The translations under genes were made by a program, and so were the position numbers. Of a stretch of 64,000 nucleotides of DNA, positions 19,061 to 29,255 are shown one piece after another. Every line of letters starts with the position of its first letter. Position 1 is the first letter of the stretch. This DNA comes from an uncultured Paracoccus sp. (GTDB lineage Bacteria > Pseudomonadota > Alphaproteobacteria > Rhodobacterales > Rhodobacteraceae): NCBI RefSeq assembly GCF_947487305.1, contig NZ_CANKWH010000004.1, positions 228,191 to 292,190 of the forward strand, read 5' to 3'. Below the pieces are notes generated by a model. It did not search any database. It was not told where the DNA came from and worked only from the letters and a program-made list of their open reading frames with translations.

Positions 19061-20046
19061 TCTTGTTCTGCCCTGTACTCGTTGACGGCTGCCCAAAGCC
19101 GCAGTCCCTGTTTCATCATGGCCACGTCATGGACGCGGTGAATCTGTATGCCCTGCGCCAGCGCCTCGATGGTCAGCGCCAGGGTGCCCGGCCCGCGATC
19201 CGCTGCGACCTCGGCCCCGCCGACGGTGCCGATGAAGCGTTTGCGCGAGACGCCCAGAAGGATCGGGCAACCCAAAGCATGAAACAGCGAGATGCGCCGC
19301 AGGATGGCAAGATTATGCGCCTCGGTCTTGCCAAATCCAATGCCCGGATCGATCACGATCCGGTCGCGGCGAATACCCGCCTGAACCGCCCGGTCTATCC
19401 GCGCCTTGAGCGCGTCATAGACATCCAGGAGCACATCGCCGTAGCGCGGATCGTCCTGCATGGTCTCGGGCAGGCCCTGCGCGTGCATCAGGCAGACGGG
19501 AACGCCGGCCTCGGCCACGAGGCCGGGCAAAGCGGGGTCAAAGTCGAAGCCCGAGACATCGTTGACCATGCCCGCGCCGGTGTCCAGCGCCGCCCGCGCC
19601 ACCCCGGCCTTGCGGGTATCGACCGAGATCGGCGCGCGGCCCCGCGCGGCGTCGATCACCGGCAGGATGCGCGCAAGCTCTCGATCCTGCGGCATCTCTG
19701 CCGCGCCGGGGCGGGTGGATTCGCCGCCGATGTCCAGAATATCGGCGCCATCTGCGATCAACGCCAAGGCCTGCGCGCCCGGATCATAGGCGCCGCCATC
19801 CGAGAAGCTGTCCGGCGTGGCGTTGACGATGCCCATGAGGCGCGGGCGATCGAGGGTGAGACCGAGGATCGGCGCGCGGGGGGCGGTCAGCGCAGCGATC
19901 ACCTCGTCCGGGGCTGTGTCGCTAATGCGGGGCAACGCGCCGCGCTGAAGGATCTCGAGCTGCGAGAAGCGGGTCCAGCCACCGGCCAGCGGCCAGCGCC
20001 CGGTCAGGGGCGCGGGGATAGGGCGATAATAGAGCGGATCGGTCAT
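19057..20046 (-). CDS. folP: dihydropteroate synthase
   Basis: FolP condenses 6-hydroxymethyl-7,8-dihydropterin pyrophosphate with p-aminobenzoate and is the sulfonamide target. The 329-residue protein has the signatures [15 protein letters not shown] and [14 protein letters not shown], then the substrate motifs VNDVSGF and [12 protein letters not shown]. An N-terminal extension of about 65 residues precedes the catalytic barrel, common in alphaproteobacteria. It overlaps folB upstream and glmM downstream by 4 bp each, so the three form one translationally coupled operon. Confidence 0.97.
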   Translation of the reverse strand: MTDPLYYRPIPAPLTGRWPLAGGWTRFSQLEILQRGALPRISDTAPDEVIAALTAPRAPILGLTLDRPRLMGIVNATPDSFSDGGAYDPGAQALALIADGADILDIGGESTRPGAAEMPQDRELARILPVIDAARGRAPISVDTRKAGVARAALDTGAGMVNDVSGFDFDPALPGLVAEAGVPVCLMHAQGLPETMQDDPRYGDVLLDVYDALKARIDRAVQAGIRRDRIVIDPGIGFGKTEAHNLAILRRISLFHALGCPILLGVSRKRFIGTVGGAEVAADRGPGTLALTIEALAQGIQIHRVHDVAMMKQGLRLWAAVNEYRAEQE

Positions 20047-20831
20047 GGCAGGCGGGCGATGGTGAGATCAGAGCCGGCAGGGGCGTCGGGCAGGGATGTG
20101 CCCTCGGGCAGGGCCAATTCCAGCCGCTCGGCATTCAGCCGCCCGGCCAGCCAGAGTGCAAGTTCTACAGTGTCGGCGGAAAGGGCGATCTCGTCGGCCA
20201 CCATGCGATAGGGCGCCCAGACCGTGGACAAGCCATTGGCGATGGACCAGTCCATCTCGGTGCGGCTGTCTGAGACATCCAGCCCCAGCCGCCCGGCCAG
20301 CGCCCACGCCGCCTGATCCAGCGCCAGAAGCGCGATCCGGCGCTGATCGCCCGTTGACGGCAGCGGCAGGCCCGGCGCGGCGGGCACGATCACCGCCCCG
20401 GCGGGCGAGGTCAGCGGCCGGTCGGTGCCGAGATGGATCACCACGGGACGACGCGTCACGGCCTCGGCGGTGACCCGGCCCTTCTGGCGGATGATCGACA
20501 GGCCAAGCGCGCCGGGCACCCGGTCGAGCTTCTCGATGGTCACGTCGATCCGGGCGGCACGTGGATGGGCCAGCACCTCGGCGGCGATCTTCTCGGCCAG
20601 CGTTTCGAGCAGGTTGTAACGCTGATCGGCCAGTCCGGCGGCAACCGCATCGGTCAGCACGTCATAGGAGAGGATCTGATCCACCTGGTCGCCGGCGCCC
20701 GAAACCCGCTGGCCCAGTTCCACGGTCAGGTTGAAGCGCAGGCGTTGTGTCTGGCCGCGCTCGGACTGGAAGGCGCCGATATCGGCACTGACCAGATAAT
20801 CGCGCAGATGAAGGCGGTCGGGGTGATCCAT
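20043..20831 (-). CDS. folB: dihydroneopterin aldolase with C-terminal extension
   Basis: Residues 1 to about 125 are a FolB domain: LRDYLVSADIGAFQSERG, SYDVLTDAV, the conserved YNLLETLAEKIA and VTIEKLDRVPGA. FolB splits dihydroneopterin to 6-hydroxymethyl-dihydropterin in folate synthesis. The remaining 135 residues (about 128-262) are not part of standard FolB (about 120 residues) and are not HPPK (FolK); I do not recognise them. It heads the folB-folP-glmM operon with an ATGA overlap to folP. Confidence 0.85.
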   Translation of the reverse strand: MDHPDRLHLRDYLVSADIGAFQSERGQTQRLRFNLTVELGQRVSGAGDQVDQILSYDVLTDAVAAGLADQRYNLLETLAEKIAAEVLAHPRAARIDVTIEKLDRVPGALGLSIIRQKGRVTAEAVTRRPVVIHLGTDRPLTSPAGAVIVPAAPGLPLPSTGDQRRIALLALDQAAWALAGRLGLDVSDSRTEMDWSIANGLSTVWAPYRMVADEIALSADTVELALWLAGRLNAERLELALPEGTSLPDAPAGSDLTIARLP

Positions 20832-20965
20832 GCGCCCCGTTATCCGGCAATTCCCGCCCCGCGCAAGGGGGATCGGGCCCGTTGGTCGCCGGGGCGCTGG
20901 TATTCCAGCGTCAACCGATTACAAACGGTTTCCTGTTACCTTGACCGTTCCAAGTCCGAGTGCCC

Positions 20966-22615
20966 ATGCAGATCCTGTCCTTCACCATCCACCTGTTCAG
21001 CGGTGCCTTGCTGCTGCTCTTTGCCGTGCGCTTCATGCGGGTGGGGATCGAGCGGCAATGGGGCGGCGGCTTGCAGAGCCGGCTGCGCGACGGTGCCGGC
21101 ACGGTCTCGCTTCTGGCCAAGGGCGGGGTGCTGGGCTTCGTGCTGCAGGGCGCCACCGTGGTCATGCTGATGGCGGCGGGGCTGGTCGGCAGCAATACCA
21201 TTCCGATGGTCTCGGCGGTGCTGCTGGCGATAGGGGCCGATCTTGGTTCGGCCTTGGCGGTGCAGGTGCTGACCCTGCCGATCAGCGCCATCGGGCCGCT
21301 GCTTCTGGTCGTCGGTGGCTGGCTTTATCTCAATTCGGCCGAGGCTGGGCGGCGCAATATCGGCCGGGTGATCCTCGGTCTGGGGCTGATCTTCCTGTCG
21401 CTGCGGTTAATCCGCGAGGCGGTCGAGCCGCTGCAGGCGCTGCAGAACGCCAGCGGCGTGATCGGCGCGCTGAATGCCGATCCGGTGACGGCGGCGATCT
21501 GCGGGCTGGTGCTGACGCTGTTGATGCATTCGAGCCTCGCCGCCATCCTGACCGGCCTTGCCTTTGCGGCGCATGGAGCGCTCGGGCCGGTGGCGGGGCT
21601 GGGCTTCGTGCTGGGCTGCAACCTGGGCAGCGCGCTGCTGCCGCTGTGGCTGCTGAGAAACGAGGCCGGGCCGGGGCTGGCCGTGGCCCGCATCGTGGCG
21701 AGCTTGCGCTGCGGGTTGGGGGTGGTGCTGACCGCCGGTCTGGCGTTGGCGGGCGAGCAACTGGCGGGGCAGGTCGAGCTTTCTGCCCATGACGCCATGC
21801 TGGGCGGGCATCTGGGCTTCAACCTGTTCCTGCTGCTTCTGGCCCCTCTGGCCCGTCGGATGGCCGGGCGGGCCGAGCGCCGGGATGCAACGGGCGCCCA
21901 CGCCCGCTTCACCCTGCCGGCCGATACATCTGACCCGACTCTGATCGTGGTGGCGCTGAAGACGCAGGTGGGGCGAATGCTCGAGATCCTGTCGACCATG
22001 TTCGCCCGCGCCATCTCCCATCCCCCCAACGCCGAGGGTGTGCGCGAGGCCGAGCGGCAGCTGAACACGGCGCTGGCCGAAACCCGCAACGCCTTTGCCG
22101 GCCTGCCGGAACTGCCCGAGCGGCAGGCAGCCGAAGTGCAGAACGCGCTGGAATTCTCGATCCGGCTGGAACGCTGCGGCGACATGATCTCGGGCAAGTT
22201 CCTCGAGGTGCGCCAGCAGGTCGAAAGCGGTGAATACCGTTTCACCGCCGAGGGCGCGGCCGAGATCGACGGGCTGATGGAGGCGCTGGATACCGGCCTT
22301 CTACTGGCGCGCAACGTGCTCTGGACCGAGGACGAGGAGGCGGCGCGGCAGCTGGTGCTGCACAAGCAGCGAGTGACGGGGCTGGAACAGCAGAGCCGCA
22401 ACCGGCATCTTCAGCGCGTGGGTTCCGGCAACCTGACCAGCCTCAGTTCCAGCAACCAGCATCTCGAGCTGATCGCGGCGGTGAAAGAGATCAACAGCAA
22501 GCTGGCGACGGTCGGCTATGCGGTGCTGGAACGTCAGGGCCAGCTGGAGGCGACGCGGTTGAAGCCCACGGAGACCACCCTGCCGCCGCGGGCGCAGGCG
22601 GGATCGCAAAACTGA
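20966..22615 (+). CDS. Na/Pi cotransporter family protein with PhoU-like domain
   Basis: The 549-residue protein has an N-terminal NptA/PitB-like membrane domain with two inverted repeats (LQGATVVMLMAAGLVGSN and LMHSSLAAILTGLAF contain the QGxT/HSS-like signatures) and a C-terminal cytoplasmic helical PhoU-like region (residues about 330-530, with NALEFSIRLERCGDMISGK). It may take up or export phosphate with sodium. Start choice: ATG 20966, or GTG 20960 two codons upstream; neither has a good ribosome site. Confidence 0.85.
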   Translation: MQILSFTIHLFSGALLLLFAVRFMRVGIERQWGGGLQSRLRDGAGTVSLLAKGGVLGFVLQGATVVMLMAAGLVGSNTIPMVSAVLLAIGADLGSALAVQVLTLPISAIGPLLLVVGGWLYLNSAEAGRRNIGRVILGLGLIFLSLRLIREAVEPLQALQNASGVIGALNADPVTAAICGLVLTLLMHSSLAAILTGLAFAAHGALGPVAGLGFVLGCNLGSALLPLWLLRNEAGPGLAVARIVASLRCGLGVVLTAGLALAGEQLAGQVELSAHDAMLGGHLGFNLFLLLLAPLARRMAGRAERRDATGAHARFTLPADTSDPTLIVVALKTQVGRMLEILSTMFARAISHPPNAEGVREAERQLNTALAETRNAFAGLPELPERQAAEVQNALEFSIRLERCGDMISGKFLEVRQQVESGEYRFTAEGAAEIDGLMEALDTGLLLARNVLWTEDEEAARQLVLHKQRVTGLEQQSRNRHLQRVGSGNLTSLSSSNQHLELIAAVKEINSKLATVGYAVLERQGQLEATRLKPTETTLPPRAQAGSQN

Positions 22616-22616
22616 C

Positions 22617-22640
22617 AAGGCGGGACCGAAGCCCCGCCTT
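22617..22640. terminator. hairpin terminator between converging genes
   Basis: Arms AAGGCGGG (22617-22624) and CCCGCCTT (22633-22640) flank a GC-rich loop. ATTTT follows on the plus side and TTTTG on the minus side, so it may serve both the Na/Pi gene and the SleB-type hydrolase. Confidence 0.65.
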
Positions 22641-22676
22641 GCCGATTTTCTACAGTTGGATGCGCTGACGCGAACC

Positions 22677-23315
22677 TCAGTTCGAGGCGATGCGCTGGCC
22701 GGTGCGATAGAAGATGTGACGGCCGATGCGGACGGTGCGCTCGAAGCGGCGCGACCAGGCCGGGCGCACGGCGGGGGTGTGGAAATAGGTGGCGCCGCCG
22801 GTCAGGTTGCCGGTGCCGCCCGCAAGGGCATTCTCGGCCACCTGCCGCACGCGCAGATAGGCGGCCTTGCTGCGGATGGTCTTGCGACCGCCGATCGTGT
22901 AGCTGAACTGGCTCGGCTGGTTGATGACGCCGCAGACCGAGTTCGGGAAACGACCGCTGGCGACGCGGTTCAGGATCACCTCGGCCACGGCGGCCTGACC
23001 CTGGCGACCCTCGCCGCGGGCCTCGAAATACAGCGCCTCGGCCATGCAATCCAGATCGCGGCCGGAATAGGCGGTGGTGGCGCGGGTCTTGTAGACCTGT
23101 TCCGGCCCGCCGGCGACCTGCACCGGCTCGGCATCGACATAAAGCAGCGGCTTGGGCCGCGGCATATCCATGGGCGCTGCGATTCCGTGCAGCGCCTGAC
23201 CATCCGAAGAATAGACAGAGGGCAGGCCAGTGGCATTGGCCGAACCCGCAACAACCGCGGAAACAATCGCAACAGAGAGACAATGACGCATCAGCTTTGG
23301 CAGCAGCGAGTGCAT
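22677..23315 (-). CDS. SleB/CwlJ-type cell wall hydrolase, exported
   Basis: The 212-residue protein has a signal peptide (MHSLLPKLMRHCLSVAIVSA, cleaved near ANA) and the hydrolase-2 domain of SleB/CwlJ. The catalytic Glu lies in CMAEALYFEARGEG, followed by GQAAVAEVILNRV and ATYFHTP. In spore formers such enzymes open cortex peptidoglycan; in Gram-negatives they are thought to remodel the periplasmic wall. Start 23315 was chosen because it opens the signal peptide; 63 codons upstream in frame look non-coding. Confidence 0.88.
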   Translation of the reverse strand: MHSLLPKLMRHCLSVAIVSAVVAGSANATGLPSVYSSDGQALHGIAAPMDMPRPKPLLYVDAEPVQVAGGPEQVYKTRATTAYSGRDLDCMAEALYFEARGEGRQGQAAVAEVILNRVASGRFPNSVCGVINQPSQFSYTIGGRKTIRSKAAYLRVRQVAENALAGGTGNLTGGATYFHTPAVRPAWSRRFERTVRIGRHIFYRTGQRIASN

Positions 23316-23559
23316 GATCGGACCTGTATCGTCGTTTACATTGATGGGCCTGGTGCGGCCCGGGAACCGGTCAGAGCAGATGACCGGCTGAACTTCGACG
23401 ATCTGGATAGGTGCAAGCGCGCCCGGCGATCTAGCGCACAGATGGGTGAGTTCCGGTTTCGCGATGCTGCAGCGCAGAATTGGCGATATCTCGCCGAGCC
23501 TCACGGCGATAACTGGCGAGAATCAGCAATTTGCACCCGATATTAGGACCGCTTCGGGC

Positions 23560-26148
23560 CTAATCGGGGAACCGTTTCGGGGGTTTATGGTCCGAATCGT
23601 TGTAGCTCGCCCGAATCGATTCCTGCGCGCCTGCCAACCTCGCGACCGGTACACGAAAGGGAGAGCAGGAAACATAGGAAAAGCCGGCGCGATGGCAGAA
23701 TGCGATCGATTCCGGGTTGCCGCCATGTTCGCCACAGACCGACAGCGTGATGCCGGGCGTCTTCTGACGCGCACGCTCGGCCCCGATCATCAGCAATTCG
23801 CCCACACCCTCCTGGTCGAGGATGTGGAACGGGTCCTCGGCATAGACGCCCTGGCCAACATAGGCGCCCATGAAGCGCCCGGCATCATCGCGCGACAGGC
23901 CATAGGTCATCTGCGTCAGGTCATTGGTGCCGAAGGACAGGAAGGCGGCATGGGCCGCGATGTCGCCGGCGCGCAGGGCGGCGCGCGGGGTCTCGACCAT
24001 CACCCCCAGCCGATAGGTGAAATCGGCGTGCATCTTGTTCCTGACCTCGGCGGCCACGGCATCGACCCGGTTCTTGACCAGCTCGACCTCGCGCATGGCC
24101 GAGACCAGCGGGATCATGATCTCGGGCACCACGGGGTCGCCCTTGCGACCGGCCAGCGCGGTTGCCTCGAAGATGGCGCGGGCCTGCATGTCGTAGATCT
24201 CGGGCATGACGATGCCGAGGCGGACCCCGCGCATCCCCAGCATCGGGTTGAACTCGGACAGCGCATCGACGCGGCGCATGACATCCGACAGCGGCAGGTC
24301 CAGCGACTCGGCCAGCTCGCGCATGCCCTCGCGGTCATGGGGCAGGAATTCGTGCAAGGGCGGATCGAAGAGGCGGATCGTGACCGGCAGCCCGGCCATG
24401 ATCTCGAAGAGCGCGGCGAAATCGTCGCGCTGCATCGGCAGGATGCGCGCCAGCGCCAGCCGCCGGTCCTCGGGCTTGTCGGCAAAGATCATCTCGCGCA
24501 TGGCCGGCAGGCGCTCGGCGTCGAAGAACATGTGCTCGGTCCTGCAGAGGCCGATGCCCTGCGCGTTGAACATGCGCGCGGTGCGGGCATCCTCGGGCGT
24601 GTCGGCATTGGCGCGGACATCGATCTGGCGGAACTCGTCGGACCATTCCAGTAGCTGCGCGAAACTGTCATCCAGCGCCGGTTCCAGCATGGCGGCGGCG
24701 CCGGCCAGCACCTCGCCGGTGGTGCCGTCGATGGTGATTTCCTCGCCCTCGCGGAAGCTGCGGGTGCCGGCGCGCAGGGTGCGGGCGCGCGGGTCTATGC
24801 TGATCCCCGAGGCGCCAACGATGCAGGGCAGGCCGAGGCCGCGCGCGATCACCGCGGCGTGGCTGGTCATGCCACCGCGCTCGGTCAGCACCGCGACCGA
24901 GGCGTGCATGCCGCGGATATCCTCTGGCACGGTCTCGCGGCGGACCAGTACACAGGGCTCGCCCCGCGCGGCGCTGGCCTGGGCGGCGGTGGCCGAGAAG
25001 ACGATCTTGCCGGTGGCGGCGCCGGGGCTGGCATTGATGCCGCGCGCGATCAGGTCGCGCGGCGCGCGCGGATCGACCTGGTGGTGCAAGAGGTCCGACA
25101 GCGCCCGCGGCTCGACCCGCATCAGCGCCTCTTCCGGCGGGATGATCCCGTCCTTGGCCAGCGCCACCGCGATCCTGACCGAGGCGCGCGAGCTGCGTTG
25201 CAACCGCACCGCGTCGATGATCGAGACGCGGCTGTCATTCACCACGAAATCGATCATCATCTCTTCGCGCAGACGCTCGCGCGCGGCGACGCCAAAGCGG
25301 ACCAGGTCGGCAAAGACCTCGGGCGCGGCCTCTTCCAGCGAAAGCCCGCGCGGATCGCGGGTCAGGTAAAGCGTCTCGGCGGCGGCGGTGCGCACGCTGC
25401 CCTGCATCTGGCCACGGAAGCGGCCGGTGATGCGCGGCGCGCCAGTGACCGGGTCGCAGAACTGAATGGTGCCTGTGCCGCAGAAGCCCGGGCCGATCCC
25501 CAGCGCCATTTCCTGCACCACCAGCCCCAGCGGCGCATCGGCCGGCGCGCCCTTGGCCTGGCGCAGCAGCCGCGCGGTCGGACCGTCCCAGGCCCGCGCC
25601 ATCGAGCGCAGCACCTCGGCCAGTTGCACGGCGGGGTTCTGCGGGAATTCCTCGTCCATCTCGTCGGCATAGGTGCGCAGCGCCTCGCGCAGCGCGCCCT
25701 CGCCCTCTTGCGCGAACATGTCAGGGTCGAGGCGGGCGATGTGGATGGCATATGCCTGCACGAAGCGCAGGTAGATGGCATCGGCGGCCTCGGCCCCGAT
25801 CCGCCCGATCAGCCCCTGGTGGCAGTTGTCGTTGATGCCGACGTTCAGCACCGTGCCCGGGCCGCCCCATTCGGGGTTCAGCGCCGAGGGCCGCACGCTG
25901 ACCAGCCCGCTGGCGGGCTGGCCGGGGCATTCGGTGCTGCTGAGCAGGCTCGCCAGCATGTCGATGTCGGGCGGATGGCCGGCGGCGATCTTCTGCACGC
26001 TGTCGGCGGAAATCGCATGGCTGCGCGGCACCGGCAGTTCCATCCGCACCAGCCGCTGCAGGCATTTGGCGCGCCAGCCATGACGTGTCCGGTCGATCCC
26101 CGCCGAAGGCGTGATCAGGGTCGCGTCAATGGGTGCCGCCGTCATCAT
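23560..26148 (-). CDS. pyruvate, phosphate dikinase-like PEP-utilising protein
   Basis: The 862-residue protein has the PPDK layout. The phosphohistidine swivel domain is intact (ERGGMTSHAAVIARGLGLPC), and the C-terminal PEP/pyruvate barrel ends with SVCGEHGGNPESIAFC and the Cys motif FSYVSCSPFRVPVARL. The N-terminal nucleotide-binding part is divergent: PPDK's MPGMMDTVLNLG region reads EWGGPGTVLNVGIND, and the TRNPSTG region reads QFCDPVTGA. It may still interconvert pyruvate and PEP, or may have lost ATP use. It is separated from its neighbours by gaps of 244 and 105 bp. Confidence 0.8.
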   Translation of the reverse strand: MMTAAPIDATLITPSAGIDRTRHGWRAKCLQRLVRMELPVPRSHAISADSVQKIAAGHPPDIDMLASLLSSTECPGQPASGLVSVRPSALNPEWGGPGTVLNVGINDNCHQGLIGRIGAEAADAIYLRFVQAYAIHIARLDPDMFAQEGEGALREALRTYADEMDEEFPQNPAVQLAEVLRSMARAWDGPTARLLRQAKGAPADAPLGLVVQEMALGIGPGFCGTGTIQFCDPVTGAPRITGRFRGQMQGSVRTAAAETLYLTRDPRGLSLEEAAPEVFADLVRFGVAARERLREEMMIDFVVNDSRVSIIDAVRLQRSSRASVRIAVALAKDGIIPPEEALMRVEPRALSDLLHHQVDPRAPRDLIARGINASPGAATGKIVFSATAAQASAARGEPCVLVRRETVPEDIRGMHASVAVLTERGGMTSHAAVIARGLGLPCIVGASGISIDPRARTLRAGTRSFREGEEITIDGTTGEVLAGAAAMLEPALDDSFAQLLEWSDEFRQIDVRANADTPEDARTARMFNAQGIGLCRTEHMFFDAERLPAMREMIFADKPEDRRLALARILPMQRDDFAALFEIMAGLPVTIRLFDPPLHEFLPHDREGMRELAESLDLPLSDVMRRVDALSEFNPMLGMRGVRLGIVMPEIYDMQARAIFEATALAGRKGDPVVPEIMIPLVSAMREVELVKNRVDAVAAEVRNKMHADFTYRLGVMVETPRAALRAGDIAAHAAFLSFGTNDLTQMTYGLSRDDAGRFMGAYVGQGVYAEDPFHILDQEGVGELLMIGAERARQKTPGITLSVCGEHGGNPESIAFCHRAGFSYVSCSPFRVPVARLAGAQESIRASYNDSDHKPPKRFPD

Positions 26149-26253
26149 AACCCCATAGGAATAGCGCGTTATGGCAATGCTGCAAGTGCGAACAACACGG
26201 CGGCGGCGAAATCGGCACCGAACGGGGGCCGCCGCCCGAGGGCGGCAGCGGCG

Positions 26254-27291
26254 TTACAGCCAGTCCAGCACCACCTTGCCGGCCTCGCCCTTGCGCATGG
26301 CGGCGAAGCCGGCCTCGAACTCGTCGATCGGCAGGCGGTGGGTGATCAGCGGCGTCAGATCCAGGCCCGACTGCACGAAGGCGATCATCTTGTACCAGGT
26401 CTCGTACATCTCGCGGCCATAGATGCCCTTGAGATGCAGCATCTTGAAGATGACCTTGTTCCAGTCGATCTCGAAGCCGGTGGGCGCAATGCCCAGGATG
26501 GCGATCTTGCCGCCATTGTTCATCAGGTCGATCATCTGGCGGAAGGCGGGTGCCGCACCCGACATTTCCAGACCGATATCGAAGCCCTCGGTCATGCCGA
26601 TCCGCGCCATCACTTCGCGCAGGTCCTCGGCTCTGGTGTCGATGGCATAAGGCACGCCCAGCTTGCGCGCGAGATCCAACCGGGTGGGGTTGATGTCGGT
26701 GATCACCACCTTGCGGGCCCCGGCGCGCTGCGCCACCAGCGCGCCCATGATGCCGATCGGCCCGGCACCCGTCACCAGAACATCCTCGCCCACGCAATCA
26801 AAGCTCAGCGCGGTATGAACGGCATTGCCGAACGGATCGAAGATCGCCGCGATCTCGTCGGGCACGTCCTCGGGGATCGGCACGACGTTGCTTTCCGGAA
26901 GGCACAGGTATTCGGCAAAGGAACCGGCGCGCTGAACACCGACGCCCAGGGTGTTGCGGCACAGATGCCCACGCCCGGCGCGGCAGTTGCGGCAGGCGCC
27001 GCAGGTGATGTGACCCTCGCCCGAGACGCGCTGCCCCGGCCTGAAGCGGGTGACGGCGCTGCCGGTATCGGCGATGACGCCCGAGAACTCGTGACCGGTG
27101 ACCAGCGGCACCGGCACGGTCTTCGCCGCCCAGGCATCCCAGTTCCAGATATGCACATCGGTGCCGCAGATCGCGCTTTTGCCGACGCGGATCAGCACCT
27201 CGTTCGGGCCGGGCTCGGGAACCGGCACCTCTTCCATCCACAGGCCGGGCTCGGGGCGCGACTTGACCAGCGCGCGCATCATGTTGCTCAT
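26254..27291 (-). CDS. tdh: L-threonine 3-dehydrogenase
   Basis: Tdh oxidises L-threonine to 2-amino-3-ketobutyrate with NAD+. The 345-residue medium-chain zinc dehydrogenase has the catalytic Cys42 in [18 protein letters not shown], the structural zinc lobe [15 protein letters not shown] and the Rossmann motif [12 protein letters not shown]. It overlaps kbl by 4 bp (ATGA), so the two enzymes are made together for the two-step conversion of threonine to glycine and acetyl-CoA. Confidence 0.96.
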   Translation of the reverse strand: MSNMMRALVKSRPEPGLWMEEVPVPEPGPNEVLIRVGKSAICGTDVHIWNWDAWAAKTVPVPLVTGHEFSGVIADTGSAVTRFRPGQRVSGEGHITCGACRNCRAGRGHLCRNTLGVGVQRAGSFAEYLCLPESNVVPIPEDVPDEIAAIFDPFGNAVHTALSFDCVGEDVLVTGAGPIGIMGALVAQRAGARKVVITDINPTRLDLARKLGVPYAIDTRAEDLREVMARIGMTEGFDIGLEMSGAAPAFRQMIDLMNNGGKIAILGIAPTGFEIDWNKVIFKMLHLKGIYGREMYETWYKMIAFVQSGLDLTPLITHRLPIDEFEAGFAAMRKGEAGKVVLDWL

Positions 27292-28472
27292 TGGATCACC
27301 TTCAGCTCGCGGCCGGTTTCGATGAATGCGGCAATGGCCGCCGACAGGTCGGCCTCGCTGTGGCCCGCCGACATCTGGGTGCGGATGCGGGCCTGTCCGC
27401 GCGGGACGACGGGGAAGGAGAAGGCGGTGACATAGACGCCGCGTTCCATCATGCGGGCGGCAAACTCGCCGGCCAGATGGGCATCGCCCAGCATCACCGG
27501 GATGATCGGATGCCCGGCACCGGCCAGCGTGAAGCCCGCCGCGCCCATCTCTGCCCGGAAGCGTTCGGCATTGGCAGTCAGCCGCGCGCGCAAGTCGTCG
27601 CCCGCATCGATCAGGTCCAGCGCGGTCAGCGAGGCACCGGCGATCACCGGCGCCAGCGTGTTCGAGAAGAGATAGGGCCGCGAGCGCTGGCGCAGCATCT
27701 CGATCACCGGCGCGGGACCGGCGACATAGCCGCCCGAGGCGCCGCCAAGCGCCTTGCCAAGCGTGCCGGTGAGGATTTGTACCCGCTCGGCGACGCCGTG
27801 CAGGGCAGGGGTGCCGCGCCCGCCGGGGCCGGTCAGGCCGACCGCGTGGCTGTCATCGACCACCATCGTCGCATCATAGCGCTCGGCCAGTGCGCAGATC
27901 GCCGGCAGATCAGCGATCACCCCGTCCATCGAGAAGACGCCGTCCGTCACGATCAGCCGGTTGCGCGCGTCCTTCGCGGCAATCAGGCAGGCTTCCAGCT
28001 CGGCCATGTCGTTATTCGCATAGCGATGGCGCTGCGCCTTGCAGAGCCGCACCCCGTCGATGATCGAGGCATGGTTCAGCGCGTCCGAGATGATCGCGTC
28101 CTCGGGGCCGAGGATGGTTTCGAACAGGCCGGTATTCGCGTCGAAGCAGGAGGAAAAGAGGATCGCATCCTCGGTGCCCAGAAACCCGGCGATGCGCGCC
28201 TCGAGTGCCTTGTGCTCCTCCTGCGTGCCGCAGATGAAGCGGACCGAGGCCATGCCATAGCCATAGCGGTCGAGCGCGGCATGGCCGGCGGCGATCAGGT
28301 CGGGATGGTCGGCGAGGCCAAGGTAGTTGTTGGCGCAGAAGTTCAGCACCTCGCGGTCCGGCTGCACCTCGATGCGCCCGGCCTGCATCGAGGTGATGAC
28401 ACGCTCGGTCTTGAAAAGGCCATCGCTGCGGATCTGCTGCAATTCCGAGGTGAGGCGATCGGTCAGGCTCAT
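27288..28472 (-). CDS. kbl: glycine C-acetyltransferase (2-amino-3-ketobutyrate CoA ligase)
   Basis: Kbl is the PLP enzyme that cleaves 2-amino-3-ketobutyrate with CoA to glycine and acetyl-CoA. The 394-residue length is typical of the alpha-oxoamine synthases. The PLP lysine lies in [14 protein letters not shown]. The motifs [13 protein letters not shown] and [16 protein letters not shown] fit Kbl better than ALA synthase. The ATG follows a GGGAGCCCAGGG stretch. It is the first gene of the kbl-tdh operon. Confidence 0.96.
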   Translation of the reverse strand: MSLTDRLTSELQQIRSDGLFKTERVITSMQAGRIEVQPDREVLNFCANNYLGLADHPDLIAAGHAALDRYGYGMASVRFICGTQEEHKALEARIAGFLGTEDAILFSSCFDANTGLFETILGPEDAIISDALNHASIIDGVRLCKAQRHRYANNDMAELEACLIAAKDARNRLIVTDGVFSMDGVIADLPAICALAERYDATMVVDDSHAVGLTGPGGRGTPALHGVAERVQILTGTLGKALGGASGGYVAGPAPVIEMLRQRSRPYLFSNTLAPVIAGASLTALDLIDAGDDLRARLTANAERFRAEMGAAGFTLAGAGHPIIPVMLGDAHLAGEFAARMMERGVYVTAFSFPVVPRGQARIRTQMSAGHSEADLSAAIAAFIETGRELKVIQ

Positions 28473-28600
28473 CCCTGGGCTCCCTGAATCTTTACGATTG
28501 CCCCAGCTAGGTGTCAGGGCTTGATGCCGTCAACCGAGGATCGAGTGAATTCTGCCGCAAATCCGGGCAGATCGCGCGTCGCGCCCGGATCGCCCGACGG

Positions 28601-28631
28601 AAAAGGCCCGCCGGATGAACCGGCGGGCCTT
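28601..28631 (-). terminator. terminator of the cyclophilin pair
   Basis: Arms AAGGCCCGCCGG (28603-28614) and CCGGCGGGCCTT (28620-28631) form a 12-bp perfect stem, with TTTTCC after it on the minus strand, about 25 bp past the cyclophilin stop. Confidence 0.85.
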
Positions 28632-28655
28632 CCATGGTCGCTCTGGCAGGGCTGG

Positions 28656-29255
28656 TCAGGCACCGCCCTCCACGATCGTCACCTTGGCCATATAATCGGG
28701 CGTGGCGACCGCGCCGTTGGCATTGCCGTCGCCCTTGGTGATGGCGTTCAGCACGTCCCAACCGTCGACCAGCTGGCCGACGACGGTATATTGCCCGTCA
28801 AGGAAGGTTGCCGGGGCCAGGTCGATGAAGAACTGGCTGTTGGCGCTGTTCGGGTCCTGGCTGCGGGCCATGCCGACGGTGCCGGCCTGGAACGAGACAT
28901 CATTGAACTCGGCCGCGAGGTCGGGCAGGTCCGAGCCGCCCATGCCGGCCATCTTGGTGTCGCCACCCTGCTTGCCGTGCTGGACGTCGCCGGTCTGGGC
29001 CATGAAGCCGTCGATGACGCGGTGGAAGACCACGCCGTCATATTTGCCCTCCTTGGTCAGCGCCACCAGGCGCTCGACATGCTTGGGGGCCTTGTCGGCA
29101 TAGAGGTCCAGCGTGATGGTGCCCTTGGCGGTGCCGTCGGCGCCGGCAACCTCGATCACCATGTTCGGGCCGGGACCGTCGGTGACACCGGGCAGACCCT
29201 CGGCCAGAACCGGGGTCGCCAGCAACAAAGCGGGGATCAGGGCCAGCTTACGCAT
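28656..29255 (-). CDS. peptidyl-prolyl cis-trans isomerase, cyclophilin type, exported
   Basis: The 199-residue protein has a signal peptide (MRKLALIPALLLATPVLA, then EGLPG), so it acts in the periplasm on proline bonds of folding proteins. Cyclophilin motifs include GVVFHRVIDGFMAQTGD and ANSQFFIDLA. Start ATG 29255 is preferred; a TTG three codons upstream is in frame. The start lies inside the end of the cytoplasmic cyclophilin gene (8-bp overlap), so the two are a coupled paralogous pair, one exported and one not. Confidence 0.92.
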   Translation of the reverse strand: MRKLALIPALLLATPVLAEGLPGVTDGPGPNMVIEVAGADGTAKGTITLDLYADKAPKHVERLVALTKEGKYDGVVFHRVIDGFMAQTGDVQHGKQGGDTKMAGMGGSDLPDLAAEFNDVSFQAGTVGMARSQDPNSANSQFFIDLAPATFLDGQYTVVGQLVDGWDVLNAITKGDGNANGAVATPDYMAKVTIVEGGA

